From contig NZ_VIQM01000024.1 in assembly GCF_008520265.1 (NCBI RefSeq), positions 1-64,000 of the forward strand: 64,000 nucleotides of DNA. The letters run 5' to 3'. Numbering within the stretch: the first letter of the stretch is position 1; each line of letters starts with the position of its first letter. The DNA comes from Sphingobacterium cavernae. GTDB lineage: Bacteria > Bacteroidota > Bacteroidia > Sphingobacteriales > Sphingobacteriaceae. The translations under genes and the position numbers were made by a program. The notes below the pieces were generated by a model. The model did not search any database and was not told the DNA's origin. It saw nothing but the letters and a program-made list of their open reading frames with translations. This document shows, in pieces, positions 28,023-36,804 of the stretch.

Positions 28023-28901
28023 TTAGCCGTTTGAAAGTGCAGCTGCACCCGAAACAATCTCTGTAAGCTCTGTAGTAATAGCTGCTTGACGAGCTTGGTT
28101 GTATGAAAGTTTCAATTGCTTTAATAAGTCACCAGCATTTTCTGTTGCCTTATCCATCGCAGTCATACGTGCTCCGTGCTCCGAAGCATTAGAATCTAAT
28201 ACCGCTTTGTACAATTGAATCTTAATCGCTTTAGGGATTAATTCTTCAATGATTTTTTCTTTTGAAGGCTCGATAATGTAATCCAATTCTACAGTGTCTT
28301 CTTTCTTTTCTTCAGGCAATAGAGGTAACAATTGTTCTGAAGTCAAAACTTGTACTGCAGCATTGCGGAATTGGTTGTAAACAACCTCTACACGGTCGAT
28401 ATTTCCTTCTTTGAATTCATTCATGATGTATTCAGTCACTTTAGATACGTTTTCGAAATCTAAGTTGTTGAATAATTCATTATGATTGCCAATAACGTTG
28501 AAATTACGCTTAGAGAAGAAGTCATGACCACGCTTACCAATAGCAATCATACTTACATCACCTCTCGCAAATTGATCCGCATATTTAGCAGCGATCAAGT
28601 TATTCGTCGTTTTAATAGCATTAGCATTGAAAGCTCCTGCCAAACCTCTATTTGAAGTCACTACTACGATCAAAACCTTAGTAGGCACTCTATCTTGAGT
28701 ATATGGAGAATCATTTCCTTCTACAGAAGCTGAAACTTGAGCAAGAATATCTCTTAATTTATTGGCATAAGGGCGCAATTGCACGATAGCATTCGTCGCA
28801 CGCTTTAATTTTGCCGCAGAAACCATTTTCATGGCTTTGGTAATCTGCTGCGTGGATGTCACCGAGGTGATACGGTTTCTTACTTCTTTTAAATTTGCCA
28901 T
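28023..28901 (-). CDS. atpG: ATP synthase gamma chain
   Basis: 292 residues. The N-terminal helix NLKEVRNRITSVTSTQQITKAMKMVSAAKL and the C-terminal RMTAMDKATENAGDLLKQLK, LSYNQARQAAITTELTEIVSGA are the two strands of the rotor coiled coil. It is the central stalk that couples the c-ring to F1. Last gene in the operon and directly followed by the terminator; the beta and epsilon chain genes are not here. Confidence 0.97.
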   Translation of the reverse strand: MANLKEVRNRITSVTSTQQITKAMKMVSAAKLKRATNAIVQLRPYANKLRDILAQVSASVEGNDSPYTQDRVPTKVLIVVVTSNRGLAGAFNANAIKTTNNLIAAKYADQFARGDVSMIAIGKRGHDFFSKRNFNVIGNHNELFNNLDFENVSKVTEYIMNEFKEGNIDRVEVVYNQFRNAAVQVLTSEQLLPLLPEEKKEDTVELDYIIEPSKEKIIEELIPKAIKIQLYKAVLDSNASEHGARMTAMDKATENAGDLLKQLKLSYNQARQAAITTELTEIVSGAAALSNG

Positions 28902-28920
28902 ATTTTAATAGAGATTTGAG

Positions 28921-28975
28921 TAAGGAGTATTGCGTATTGAGTAAGATACTCCCTACTCAATACTCTATACTCTTA
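28921..28975. repeat. Imperfect inverted repeat of TATTGAGTA-type units between atpG and atpA
   Basis: The left arm, TAAGGAGTATTGCGTATTGA plus GTA (28921-28943), is nearly complementary to 28954-28975 across a 10-nt loop. Short units of the form GTATTGAGTA/TACTCAATAC recur. It would form a hairpin in the atpA-atpG junction. Similar low-complexity intergenic hairpins occur dispersed in this phylum, but that cannot be tested with this window alone. Confidence 0.6.
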
Positions 28976-28980
28976 TCTAA

Positions 28981-30555
28981 TTAATATTTTGAAGCTAATT
29001 CTTTAGCTACTTTTTCTAAAACGTCTGTTAACTCATCTGAGAATTTACCAGCTTTTAATGCTGACAATACTTCTGGATGACGTTGCTCTAATTGCGTCAA
29101 GTATTCCTCTTCGAATTGACGTACTTTGTTCACAGGAACATTACGCAACAATCCTTTTGTACCTGCATAGATGATAGCTGTTTGCTTTTCAACTGATACT
29201 GGTGAGAACTGACCTTGTTTCAAGATCTCAACGTTACGAACACCTTTATCTAATACTGATTTAGTAGCTGCATCTAAATCCGAACCGAATTTAGCGAAAG
29301 CTTCCAACTCACGGTATTGTGCTTGATCTAATTTTAATGTACCAGATACTTTCTTCATCGACTTAATCTGTGCGTTACCACCTACACGTGATACCGAGAT
29401 ACCTACGTTGATCGCTGGACGGATACCTGCGTTGAATAAGTTAGATTCTAAGAAGATCTGACCATCTGTAATTGAGATTACGTTAGTAGGGATATATGCG
29501 GACACGTCACCTGCTTGAGTCTCGATGATAGGAAGAGCTGTCAATGAACCACCACCTTTTACCAAGTGCTTGATAGACTCAGGAAGGTCATTCATGTTAC
29601 GAGCTATATCATCTGAAGAGTTGATTTTCGCTGCACGCTCTAATAAACGAGAGTGAAGGTAGAAAACGTCACCTGGGTAAGCCTCACGGCCTGGAGGACG
29701 TTTCAATAACAATGACACCTCACGGTAAGCTACCGCTTGTTTTGACAAATCATCATATACGATCAATGCTGGACGACCTGTATCACGGAAGAATTCTCCG
29801 ATAGCAGCACCCGCCATTGGCGCGTAGAATTGAAGTGGAGCAGGATCAGCAGCAGAAGCAGCAACTACAACTGTGTAAGCCATAGCACCTCTTTCTTCCA
29901 ATACACGTACAATATTAGCTACTGTAGAGTTCTTTTGACCAACTGCAACATATATACAGAATACTGGTTGACCAGCATCATAAAATTCTTTTTGGTTGAT
30001 GATAGTATCGATACATACCGCTGTTTTACCAGTTTGACGGTCACCGATTACTAACTCTCGTTGTCCACGACCAACAGGAATCATCGCATCGATAGCTTTG
30101 ATACCAGTTTGTAATGGCTCAGTTACTGGCTGACGGTAGATAACACCAGGAGCTTTACGCTCGATAGGCATTTCATAAGTTTCGCCAACGATAGGTCCTT
30201 TACCATCAATTGGTTGACCTAAAGTATTAACTACACGGCCAAGCATACCTTCACCTACTTTAATAGATGCGATACGATTTGTACGTTTGATTGTATCACC
30301 TTCTTTGATTTCATCTGAAGGACCTAAAAGTACAACACCTGCGTTGTCTTCTTCTAAGTTTAATACAATACCTTGTAATCCGTTTGAAAATTCAACCAAC
30401 TCACCTGATTGAACTTTTGTTAAGCCGTAAACGCGAGCAATACCGTCACCAACTGTAAGCACGGTACCTACTTCCTCTAATTCGGCCTCTGACTTAAAGC
30501 CTGACAATTGCTCTCTTAGAATTGCCGAAACTTCATCTGGTCTTACCTCTATCAT
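28981..30555 (-). CDS. atpA: ATP synthase alpha chain
   Basis: 524 residues. P-loop [10 protein letters not shown], the [21 protein letters not shown] block, and the [20 protein letters not shown] motif mark an F-type alpha chain, the non-catalytic nucleotide-binding subunit of F1. It lies between atpH (54 nt) and atpG (79 nt with the hairpin repeat). Confidence 0.98.
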   Translation of the reverse strand: MIEVRPDEVSAILREQLSGFKSEAELEEVGTVLTVGDGIARVYGLTKVQSGELVEFSNGLQGIVLNLEEDNAGVVLLGPSDEIKEGDTIKRTNRIASIKVGEGMLGRVVNTLGQPIDGKGPIVGETYEMPIERKAPGVIYRQPVTEPLQTGIKAIDAMIPVGRGQRELVIGDRQTGKTAVCIDTIINQKEFYDAGQPVFCIYVAVGQKNSTVANIVRVLEERGAMAYTVVVAASAADPAPLQFYAPMAGAAIGEFFRDTGRPALIVYDDLSKQAVAYREVSLLLKRPPGREAYPGDVFYLHSRLLERAAKINSSDDIARNMNDLPESIKHLVKGGGSLTALPIIETQAGDVSAYIPTNVISITDGQIFLESNLFNAGIRPAINVGISVSRVGGNAQIKSMKKVSGTLKLDQAQYRELEAFAKFGSDLDAATKSVLDKGVRNVEILKQGQFSPVSVEKQTAIIYAGTKGLLRNVPVNKVRQFEEEYLTQLEQRHPEVLSALKAGKFSDELTDVLEKVAKELASKY

Positions 30556-30609
30556 TTTACTTCGTATAAGGGGTTTTAGATTCTATTAACTTTTACTACA
30601 TCAATGTGA

Positions 30610-31155
30610 TTAAACACCTTGATTGATGAAATGTCTTTCTAATTTATTTAATTTTCCAGCAATACTCTCATCCAATTGCTTATCGCCTACTTTAATGATA
30701 AATCCACCGATCAATGATGTATCTACTTTATTCGTAAGGATAACATTCGCATTTATTTGTTGAGCAATTGTATTGCCTAAAGATTGTACATTAGCTGCAG
30801 ACAATGGTTGTGCTGAAATAACTTCAGCTTTCACGATACCTTTCAATTCGTTGTATTCACGAACAAACTCTAAAGCTGTAGCGTATACTAATTCGCCACG
30901 ACCTTTGCGTACCATGATATCGAAGAATGTAGACACTTCTGCACTTACTTTACCTTCGAATAATGCTTTTAAGATATTTTGCTTCTTATCTGTTTTTACG
31001 ATAGGATTCGCCAATACAGCTTTCAATTCCGAACTAGATTTGATTACTTTCGCAACCTCTTCCATCTCGGCTTTCACCTGCTCTAACGTACCTTTCTCTT
31101 TTGCCAAATCCAAAATAGATTTAGCATATCTCGAAGCAACTTTGAATACTGACAT
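30610..31155 (-). CDS. atpH: ATP synthase delta chain
   Basis: 181 residues. OSCP/delta family: N-terminal helices (VASRYAKSILDLAKEKG), a central MVRKGRGELVYATALEFVREY and the C-terminal DTSLIGGFIIKVGDKQLDES. Links the F1 head to the b-subunit stator. Expected position between atpF and atpA. Confidence 0.95.
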   Translation of the reverse strand: MSVFKVASRYAKSILDLAKEKGTLEQVKAEMEEVAKVIKSSSELKAVLANPIVKTDKKQNILKALFEGKVSAEVSTFFDIMVRKGRGELVYATALEFVREYNELKGIVKAEVISAQPLSAANVQSLGNTIAQQINANVILTNKVDTSLIGGFIIKVGDKQLDESIAGKLNKLERHFINQGV

Positions 31156-31210
31156 TTTATAAAATTAAAAATTAAAAACTATTAATATTAAAAAGCTAAC
31201 GCTATCAATA

Positions 31211-31711
31211 TTAGTTTAATTTCACGTCTTTCAACAAGTCAGACACTAATGCTTCTTGTTTACCTTGGTCTTCAAATTCTTTTGTCAAAACTTTGCGTGC
31301 GATGTCTAATGACAATGCAGATACTTGGTTTTTAACTTCTGCCAACGCTTTTAATTTTTGATCTTCGATCTCACGTTTTGCAGATTCAATTAATTTTGCA
31401 CCTTCAGTTTGCGCAGATAATTTCGCTTCCGCAACGATTTTATCTTTCAACTCTTTTGCTTCTTTCAAGATTGCGTCACGTTCTTCGCGTGCTTCTTTCA
31501 ACAATTGCTCGTTTTCGTTAGTCAAACGTGCCATTTCCAATTTAGCTTTCTCTGCAGAAGCCAAAGCATCAGAAATTCCTTTTTCACGTTCCTCTAAAGC
31601 ATTAACGATAGGTGTCCAAGCAAATTTTCCTAAAATAAAGATTACAATCAATAAGATAATTAATTGCCAAAAGAACAAACCGTATGAGAACTGATTAATT
31701 AATGCGTCCAT
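31211..31711 (-). CDS. atpF: ATP synthase subunit b
   Basis: 166 residues: one N-terminal transmembrane helix (about 10-30, FFWQLIILLIVIFILGKFAW), then a long charged coiled coil (ALEEREKGISDALASAEKAK onwards). It forms the peripheral stalk. Only one b-type gene is present, so the stalk is probably a homodimer. Confidence 0.95.
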   Translation of the reverse strand: MDALINQFSYGLFFWQLIILLIVIFILGKFAWTPIVNALEEREKGISDALASAEKAKLEMARLTNENEQLLKEAREERDAILKEAKELKDKIVAEAKLSAQTEGAKLIESAKREIEDQKLKALAEVKNQVSALSLDIARKVLTKEFEDQGKQEALVSDLLKDVKLN

Positions 31712-31825
31712 TATATTTGCTTATAAAATATGAATTTTTCTATTTGTTGTCTTTAATTTTTTGTTTTAAACATGACTTACAACCAACCGTTGCAAGTCAT
31801 GTTTAGATCTTTCAATCAACTTGGA

Positions 31826-32014
31826 TTATTTACCTAAGATTAAAGCACCGAATGCTAAACCTTCTACTAAGGCACCAATGATGATCATCGCAGTTTGAAT
31901 TTTACCAGCTGCTTCAGGTTGACGAGCGATAGCTTCCATTGCAGAACCACCGATTTTACCTAAACCTAAACCTGCACCGATTACGATTAAACCTGCTCCA
32001 ATTAAATTGTACAT
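31826..32014 (-). CDS. atpE: ATP synthase subunit c
   Basis: 62 residues, two transmembrane helices joined by the polar loop ARQPEAAGK. The ion-binding carboxylate is Glu51 in GALVEGLAF. It is followed by Gly, not the Ser/Thr of sodium types, and helix 1 lacks the sodium-ligand Gln, so proton coupling is expected. It is shorter than the usual 70-80, as often in Bacteroidota. Confidence 0.95.
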   Translation of the reverse strand: MYNLIGAGLIVIGAGLGLGKIGGSAMEAIARQPEAAGKIQTAMIIIGALVEGLAFGALILGK

Positions 32015-32051
32015 AATGATTTATTTATAAAAATTTAACAAAAAATTCTGA

Positions 32052-33134
32052 TTAATGATGCGCGTGCTCTTCTACAGCCATACCAATGAATAGTGATGAC
32101 AACATCGTGAAGATAAACGCTTGTAAAAATGCAACTAACAATTCTAAGAAGAATAAGATCAATGTCAATAACATAGACACACCTATACTACCTCCCACTG
32201 TTAATTGTTGTTGGAATAAATAAACGATAGCAATCAAACCCATTACTACAGAGTGACCTGCAGTGATGTTAGCGAAAAGACGCAACATCAATGAGAATGG
32301 CTTCGTGAACATCCCTAAAACTTCGATTGGCGCTAATACAATTTTAAATGGCACTGGTACACCAGGCATCCAAAAAATGTGCTTCCAATAATCTTTGTTT
32401 GCTTTGAAATTTGTGATAAAGAATGTGAATAATGCCAAACACAATGTAACAGAGATATTTCCAGTTACGTTGAAACCAATTGGCGTAAGACCCATGATAT
32501 TCAATAAGAAAATCAAGAAGAATACAGACAATAAATAAGGCATAAATTCTTTGTAACGGTGACCAATATTTGGTTTAGCCATTTCGTCACGTACATATAA
32601 TACTAAAGGCTCTAAGAAACGACCTACTCCAGTAGGAATTGCGTTCGCACCTTTTTTGTAAGTTTTAGCTAATGCAGTAAATCCTAAGAACAACAACAAT
32701 GCAGCTAACATTAAACCTACAACGTTTTTCGTGATAGAAAAATCCCAAGGCTTAGCATTTGTTGGGTGATGCTCAGCGTCGTAGTTGATTGTTCCAGCAG
32801 CATCAGTTTTGTAAATTTTACCGTGGTAATTTTTGTAAAACTGACCATCTTTCTCGACTACACCGTTTCCTTTTTTGAACTCGCCAGAAGAAAACACTTT
32901 CAAACCACCATCAATCAAAATTACTGGCAATGGAAAACCTACATATTCTTCACCTTTTTTGAATAAAGTAAAATAGTGATCATCTTGCAAGTGATGTGCG
33001 ATGTGCTCATTAATTTCTTGCGCTTGAGACTTTGGAGTTTCACCGTGTGCGTCTTCAGCAGCTAGAGATAAGAAAGGATTGGCAGCAAATAAAATTACTG
33101 TTAAAAATAAAAGTGCTCTTTTAAGATTCACCAT
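32052..33134 (-). CDS. atpB: ATP synthase subunit a with exported N-terminal extension
   Basis: 360 residues against about 250 typical. The first 25 form a signal peptide-like segment (RALLFLTVILFAANPFLSLA). About 110 polar residues follow, with His-rich stretches (NEHIAHHLQDDHY), then the membrane domain. The key arginine is in KPFSLMLRLFANITAGH. The extension is seen in other Bacteroidota a subunits. It may be periplasmic, but that is inference. It has its own -7 box 34 nt upstream, so the operon may be transcribed from here as well as from atpZ. Confidence 0.93.
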   Translation of the reverse strand: MVNLKRALLFLTVILFAANPFLSLAAEDAHGETPKSQAQEINEHIAHHLQDDHYFTLFKKGEEYVGFPLPVILIDGGLKVFSSGEFKKGNGVVEKDGQFYKNYHGKIYKTDAAGTINYDAEHHPTNAKPWDFSITKNVVGLMLAALLLFLGFTALAKTYKKGANAIPTGVGRFLEPLVLYVRDEMAKPNIGHRYKEFMPYLLSVFFLIFLLNIMGLTPIGFNVTGNISVTLCLALFTFFITNFKANKDYWKHIFWMPGVPVPFKIVLAPIEVLGMFTKPFSLMLRLFANITAGHSVVMGLIAIVYLFQQQLTVGGSIGVSMLLTLILFFLELLVAFLQAFIFTMLSSLFIGMAVEEHAHH

Positions 33135-33168
33135 TTTAGATTACTATTGAATAATGAAAAATTTTGTG

Positions 33169-33176
33169 CAAAAATA
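33169..33176 (-). promoter_or_regulatory. -7 box before atpB (TATTTTTG)
   Basis: On the minus strand TATTTTTG matches TAnnTTTG and lies 34 nt before the atpB ATG. The -33 element is weak. Possible internal promoter. Confidence 0.5.
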
Positions 33177-33227
33177 CAACTTTATTTGGCATATAATATG
33201 TTTTACTTAAACTTTTTTATAAAAAGT

Positions 33228-33626
33228 TTACTGCGCATTATTTTCTTGATTAAGAGCCTTAAATGCTACAAAAACATCGAAAATAAGGAACAGAAAAAAC
33301 ACAACTAAGAAATTATATTCAATAAAGTCATTTTCAAATTTATTTAAGCCATTTTTGATGTAAATGTAACTTGCAATAGCATTAATTGTCATCAAAGCCA
33401 AAAACACAAAACCCAAATTTTTAGGCATTGCGTATTGTGTCAACAACGTCAATACGACTACAAATAAGGAAATCCCAACACCAAAAGAATACATCCCCAA
33501 CAGGGTATAATCCGTTTGCTCCCAGAAATGGTTAGTTTCTATTCCGTTTAATACTAAAGTATGTGCAAAATAAGACGCTACCCCAACGACGAGTAACATC
33601 ACAATATATCTAATATAGTTATTCAT
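33228..33626 (-). CDS. Membrane protein of unknown function in the ATP synthase operon
   Basis: 132 residues, four hydrophobic helices (IRYIVMLLVVGVASYFAHTL, SFGVGISLFVVVLTLLTQYA, NLGFVFLALMTINAIASYI, FLVVFFLFLIFDVFVAF). Its start codon overlaps the end of atpZ by 8 nt, a sign of translational coupling. Occupying the position of AtpI in other operons, it may help assemble the c-ring or a subunit, but it has no clear AtpI sequence match. ATG start. Confidence 0.75.
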   Translation of the reverse strand: MNNYIRYIVMLLVVGVASYFAHTLVLNGIETNHFWEQTDYTLLGMYSFGVGISLFVVVLTLLTQYAMPKNLGFVFLALMTINAIASYIYIKNGLNKFENDFIEYNFLVVFFLFLIFDVFVAFKALNQENNAQ

Positions 33627-33864
33627 TTTTACTTATTCGGTTGGCTTGTTTGATAAATTGAAATAATGATACCGTAACACCCAACATGGTTAATCCTTTG
33701 GTCCACCAACCACCTTCGACTTGATACTTGCCATCCAGCCACTCTCCTAACAGATAAAAAACATAAATGGTCACCCCCATTTGAAATGGCATGGAAGTAA
33801 ATACTAACCATTTATTCAGCTTAGAATCTTTCTTTTTATCTTTATTCGCTGTCAAAGCCTTCAA
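33619..33864 (-). CDS. atpZ: AtpZ/AtpI-like protein (first gene of the ATP synthase operon)
   Basis: 81 residues: a charged N-terminus (ANKDKKKDSK) and two transmembrane helices (WLVFTSMPFQMGVTIYVFYL, then GLTMLGVTVSLFQFIKQA). The AtpZ/AtpI family helps c-ring assembly and possibly magnesium handling. The start is TTG (33864); no in-frame ATG precedes the first helix. A TATATTTG box lies 10 nt upstream, so the leader would be only a few nucleotides. Confidence 0.75.
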   Translation of the reverse strand: MKALTANKDKKKDSKLNKWLVFTSMPFQMGVTIYVFYLLGEWLDGKYQVEGGWWTKGLTMLGVTVSLFQFIKQANRISKNE

Positions 33865-33874
33865 ATTAACACAA

Positions 33875-33882
33875 CAAATATA
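33875..33882 (-). promoter_or_regulatory. -7 box of the ATP synthase operon (TATATTTG)
   Basis: On the minus strand TATATTTG matches TAnnTTTG and ends 10 nt before the TTG start of atpZ. Confidence 0.55.
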
Positions 33883-33912
33883 TTACAATAAAGGCTTATC
33901 GCGAAGACAATG

Positions 33913-36126
33913 CTAAACTTTAGTTTCTAACACTTTTTGACCAATCTTAATTTCTGGATAAGAATAATCATCACCTAAGATGATTTTGATTTGCGAAGAA
34001 GACTTACCTTCGTTTGCTTTAAGGACATCAAGAATTCTATCCAGTTTTTTGAGATCGATCAATTCTTCAGCCTCAATTTCTGCACCTACATAATGAATCA
34101 AATGCCCATACACCGTACCTTCGACCATTCCTCTTTTTTGCGCAATCTGCGCAATATCCACCCCATCCTGATACATATCTAGCGTAATTTGCTTAGTATC
34201 TTTCTCTTCATTAACATCGTCGTCAGCTACTTTTACTGATTCATCTTTTACGACATTTATCTGCAATGGTAAATCATCCAAGACTTGCTCTTTGGTCAAT
34301 GCTTCCGCTATAGTCAGACAATGCTTCAAAACTTCATATTTACGTTTGAAATCCAGCAACAATGCTTTGACTTCTTGAATATATTTCTTCGTTCGCTTAC
34401 GAATAGTCCAGTCTTCGATGTGTTTTTCGGTAGCTTTGAGAAGCTCCTCATCCATTTTTGGCAAAAACCAATTAACAGCAGAAGTCGTGCGCTCGCAGAT
34501 TTTGTGATAATCCAATGCTGCCTTGTCCGAAAGCATCACATGCAATTGCTGCATAAACTTATGCGCGACTTTTTCTTGCGTCTTAATAGACTGTTCTAAC
34601 AAATAAAAGAACGAGACCACGCCTTCTTTGTTATCGATGTTACGGTCTTTCAAACTTTCCTGCAGCTCACTTACAGCTTCCGTCAAGCTTGTCCAACGAA
34701 AACTTTGCAATAAAATCTGTCCAAGATAGGCGCGTTGACTATTTTTTAAAATTTCATCGACTTCATCTTCCTTCACGAGCTGCTTCATAAAATCCACAAC
34801 CTGAAAATCCGTACGTATCGCATGTGGCGCAATTTTGGAACGAAGCACCAAGCCTTCCAAACCCGTCAACCTACTCAGCGCAACATACACTTGTCCTGCT
34901 GCAAACGAAGTTCCGGCGTCGATAATTGCTTTTTCGAAAGTCAAACCTTGACTTTTGTGAATCGTAATCGCCCAAGCCAACCGCAACGGAAATTGAGAAA
35001 ACGTACCCAATACCTCTTCTTCTATCTTGTCTTCTCCCTTATTGTACTTGTATTTGATATTTTCCCAAGTCTCACGACGTACAACCACATCTTCGGAACC
35101 GTCCTTAAATCCTACCAAAACCTGATGTTTGTCTAAATTTAGTTCTTTGACAACACCTATCTTACCATTAAAATATTTACGATCTTCGCCTGTATCATTC
35201 TTAATGAACATCACTTGTGCGCCAAGCTTTAGTGTTAACGTTTCCTCTGTCGGATAGGCTCCTTGCTGAAAATCATCCTTCACAACCGCTTTTACATTGT
35301 GCATTTTGCCCGAAAGCTTTGCCAATTCCTCTTGGTTAATTTGATCTGCTAATCGATTATGTGATGTTAATGTAATGTATTGCTCGTTTTTCTCTGGGAC
35401 AAAATCCTCTTTATAGTGTGCATTCAATTCCTCCAAATCCTGTTGATCACACTCATTATTTCGGATATTATTTAGGACAGAAATAAACTTATCGTCACTT
35501 TGTCTATAGATATGTTGCAATTCCAATTTAATCATTGATGTAGCACGCAACACCTTTGCATTGAAGAAAAAAGGACTCGTATAATGATTGCGCAAAATCT
35601 GCCATTCCTGATCGCGTACAACAGGTGGTAACTGGTACAAATCTCCGATAAATAGCACTTGAACACCACCAAAAGGACGCATATCGCGACGTACAGACTT
35701 CAAAATCACATCAATTGCATCTAGCGTATCTGCACGCACCATAGATACTTCATCGATCACTAACATTTCCAACTCTTGCAAAATTGCTCGACGTTGTTTG
35801 GTTAATTTGATCGTGGAGAATAAACGATTTTTGTTATAAATATTGTTGTCTTGCTCATCCCACTTCAACTCATAATCTTCGACAAAAACACCAAAAGGTA
35901 ACCAGAATAAAGCATGCAAAGTTGTACCGCCTGCATTCATCGCAGCTACACCAGTCGGCGCCGTGATTGCCATTTTCTTATAACAGTTTTCACGGATATA
36001 TTTCAGAAAAGTAGTCTTTCCCGTTCCTGCCTTCCCTGTAAGAAAAAGATTTTGGTTGGTTTGATTGACAAAGGCAACAGCCTTTTTGAAAATTAGATTA
36101 TTTGCGTCGATCTTTTGTTCACTCAT
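33913..36126 (-). CDS. Pif1/RecD-like helicase with C-terminal helix-turn-helix
   Basis: 737 residues. P-loop GKAGTGKTT (31-39) and motif Ia TAPTGVAAMNAGGTTLHALF, then DEVSMVRADTLDAID (Walker B) and the SF1 block AWAITIHKSQGLTFEKAIID with ALSRLTGLEGLVL near residue 415. The last 100 residues include an HTH-like QITLDMYQDGVDIAQIAQKRG (HTH_40 type). Probably unwinds DNA in replication or recombination. ATG start at 36126, 8 nt after a TATCTTTG box. Confidence 0.9.
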   Translation of the reverse strand: MSEQKIDANNLIFKKAVAFVNQTNQNLFLTGKAGTGKTTFLKYIRENCYKKMAITAPTGVAAMNAGGTTLHALFWLPFGVFVEDYELKWDEQDNNIYNKNRLFSTIKLTKQRRAILQELEMLVIDEVSMVRADTLDAIDVILKSVRRDMRPFGGVQVLFIGDLYQLPPVVRDQEWQILRNHYTSPFFFNAKVLRATSMIKLELQHIYRQSDDKFISVLNNIRNNECDQQDLEELNAHYKEDFVPEKNEQYITLTSHNRLADQINQEELAKLSGKMHNVKAVVKDDFQQGAYPTEETLTLKLGAQVMFIKNDTGEDRKYFNGKIGVVKELNLDKHQVLVGFKDGSEDVVVRRETWENIKYKYNKGEDKIEEEVLGTFSQFPLRLAWAITIHKSQGLTFEKAIIDAGTSFAAGQVYVALSRLTGLEGLVLRSKIAPHAIRTDFQVVDFMKQLVKEDEVDEILKNSQRAYLGQILLQSFRWTSLTEAVSELQESLKDRNIDNKEGVVSFFYLLEQSIKTQEKVAHKFMQQLHVMLSDKAALDYHKICERTTSAVNWFLPKMDEELLKATEKHIEDWTIRKRTKKYIQEVKALLLDFKRKYEVLKHCLTIAEALTKEQVLDDLPLQINVVKDESVKVADDDVNEEKDTKQITLDMYQDGVDIAQIAQKRGMVEGTVYGHLIHYVGAEIEAEELIDLKKLDRILDVLKANEGKSSSQIKIILGDDYSYPEIKIGQKVLETKV

Positions 36127-36134
36127 ATCTTCTA

Positions 36135-36142
36135 CAAAGATA
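36135..36142 (-). promoter_or_regulatory. -7 box 8 nt before the helicase ATG (TATCTTTG)
   Basis: On the minus strand TATCTTTG is followed by TAGAAGAT and ATG. By the rnpB ruler the leader would be about 3 nt. The -33 element is unclear. Confidence 0.55.
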
Positions 36143-36250
36143 TACTAATGTCTAAGAATAAGTATTACTATATTAATTTTTAAATTTTCGAAAAATTTTG
36201 TGGATATTAGTTCATAATAAAATTTTAAAAAACTTAAATAAATTCTTACT

Positions 36251-36757
36251 ATGGCATATGTTGATAAAAGTGAGTTATTCAATCAAATTCAGGAAAAACT
36301 AGATGGCTTGGGTTTCTCTATAGAAAGTATAGATCAATCTAGACCATGGGGAGGTTTTTTTGTAATTGACGAAAGTCAAGCTCAAAAATTCGCAAATGAA
36401 TTTTTTGATGGTTTAGATACACAAGAGCTTAAGATTTCAGGAAAATTAAGTCCAAAAATTCTTATAGTGGGTCCGAATAAGCGTTTATCGTGGCAATACC
36501 ACCACCGTCGTGCTGAAATCTGGCGTGTAATTCGTGGGGAGGTTGGTGTCGTAACTAGTCCAGATGACGATGAGCATGAATTAAAAATACTGAAAGAAGG
36601 TGATTTTATACGTCTTTCACAAGGTCAGCGCCATAGATTAGTTGGTTTAGCCGAATATGGTGTAGTCGCAGAAATATGGCAACACACTGACGCAGTTAAT
36701 CCTTCAGATGAAGATGATATAGTGCGTGTTCAGGATGATTTTGGAAGATCTATTTAA
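36251..36757 (+). CDS. Cupin-domain protein (phosphohexose isomerase-like)
   Basis: 168 residues, cytoplasmic. Cupin core: LSWQYHHRRAEIWRVIRGEVGV (metal-binding His residues) and later GDFIRLSQGQRHRLVGLAEYG. Preceded by a SRPWGGFFVIDE block like that of type II mannose-6-phosphate isomerase/phosphoheptose isomerase-like proteins. The reaction is not established. Divergent from the helicase; a terminator follows. Confidence 0.8.
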   Translation: MAYVDKSELFNQIQEKLDGLGFSIESIDQSRPWGGFFVIDESQAQKFANEFFDGLDTQELKISGKLSPKILIVGPNKRLSWQYHHRRAEIWRVIRGEVGVVTSPDDDEHELKILKEGDFIRLSQGQRHRLVGLAEYGVVAEIWQHTDAVNPSDEDDIVRVQDDFGRSI

Positions 36758-36769
36758 AAAAATAACGAA

Positions 36770-36796
36770 AAGCCGAGAAATTAGCATTCTCGGCTT
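36770..36796. terminator. Bidirectional terminator after the cupin gene
   Basis: AAGCCGAGAA (36770-36779) pairs with TTCTCGGCTT (36787-36796); T-rich on the right and A-rich on the left, between convergent genes. Confidence 0.8.
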
Positions 36797-36804
36797 CTTC
36801 ATTT

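Noticed and set aside
33629..33811. 60-codon ORF overlapping atpZ in another frame
   Set aside because: The atpZ frame gives the expected two-helix protein coupled to the next gene; the other frame does not.
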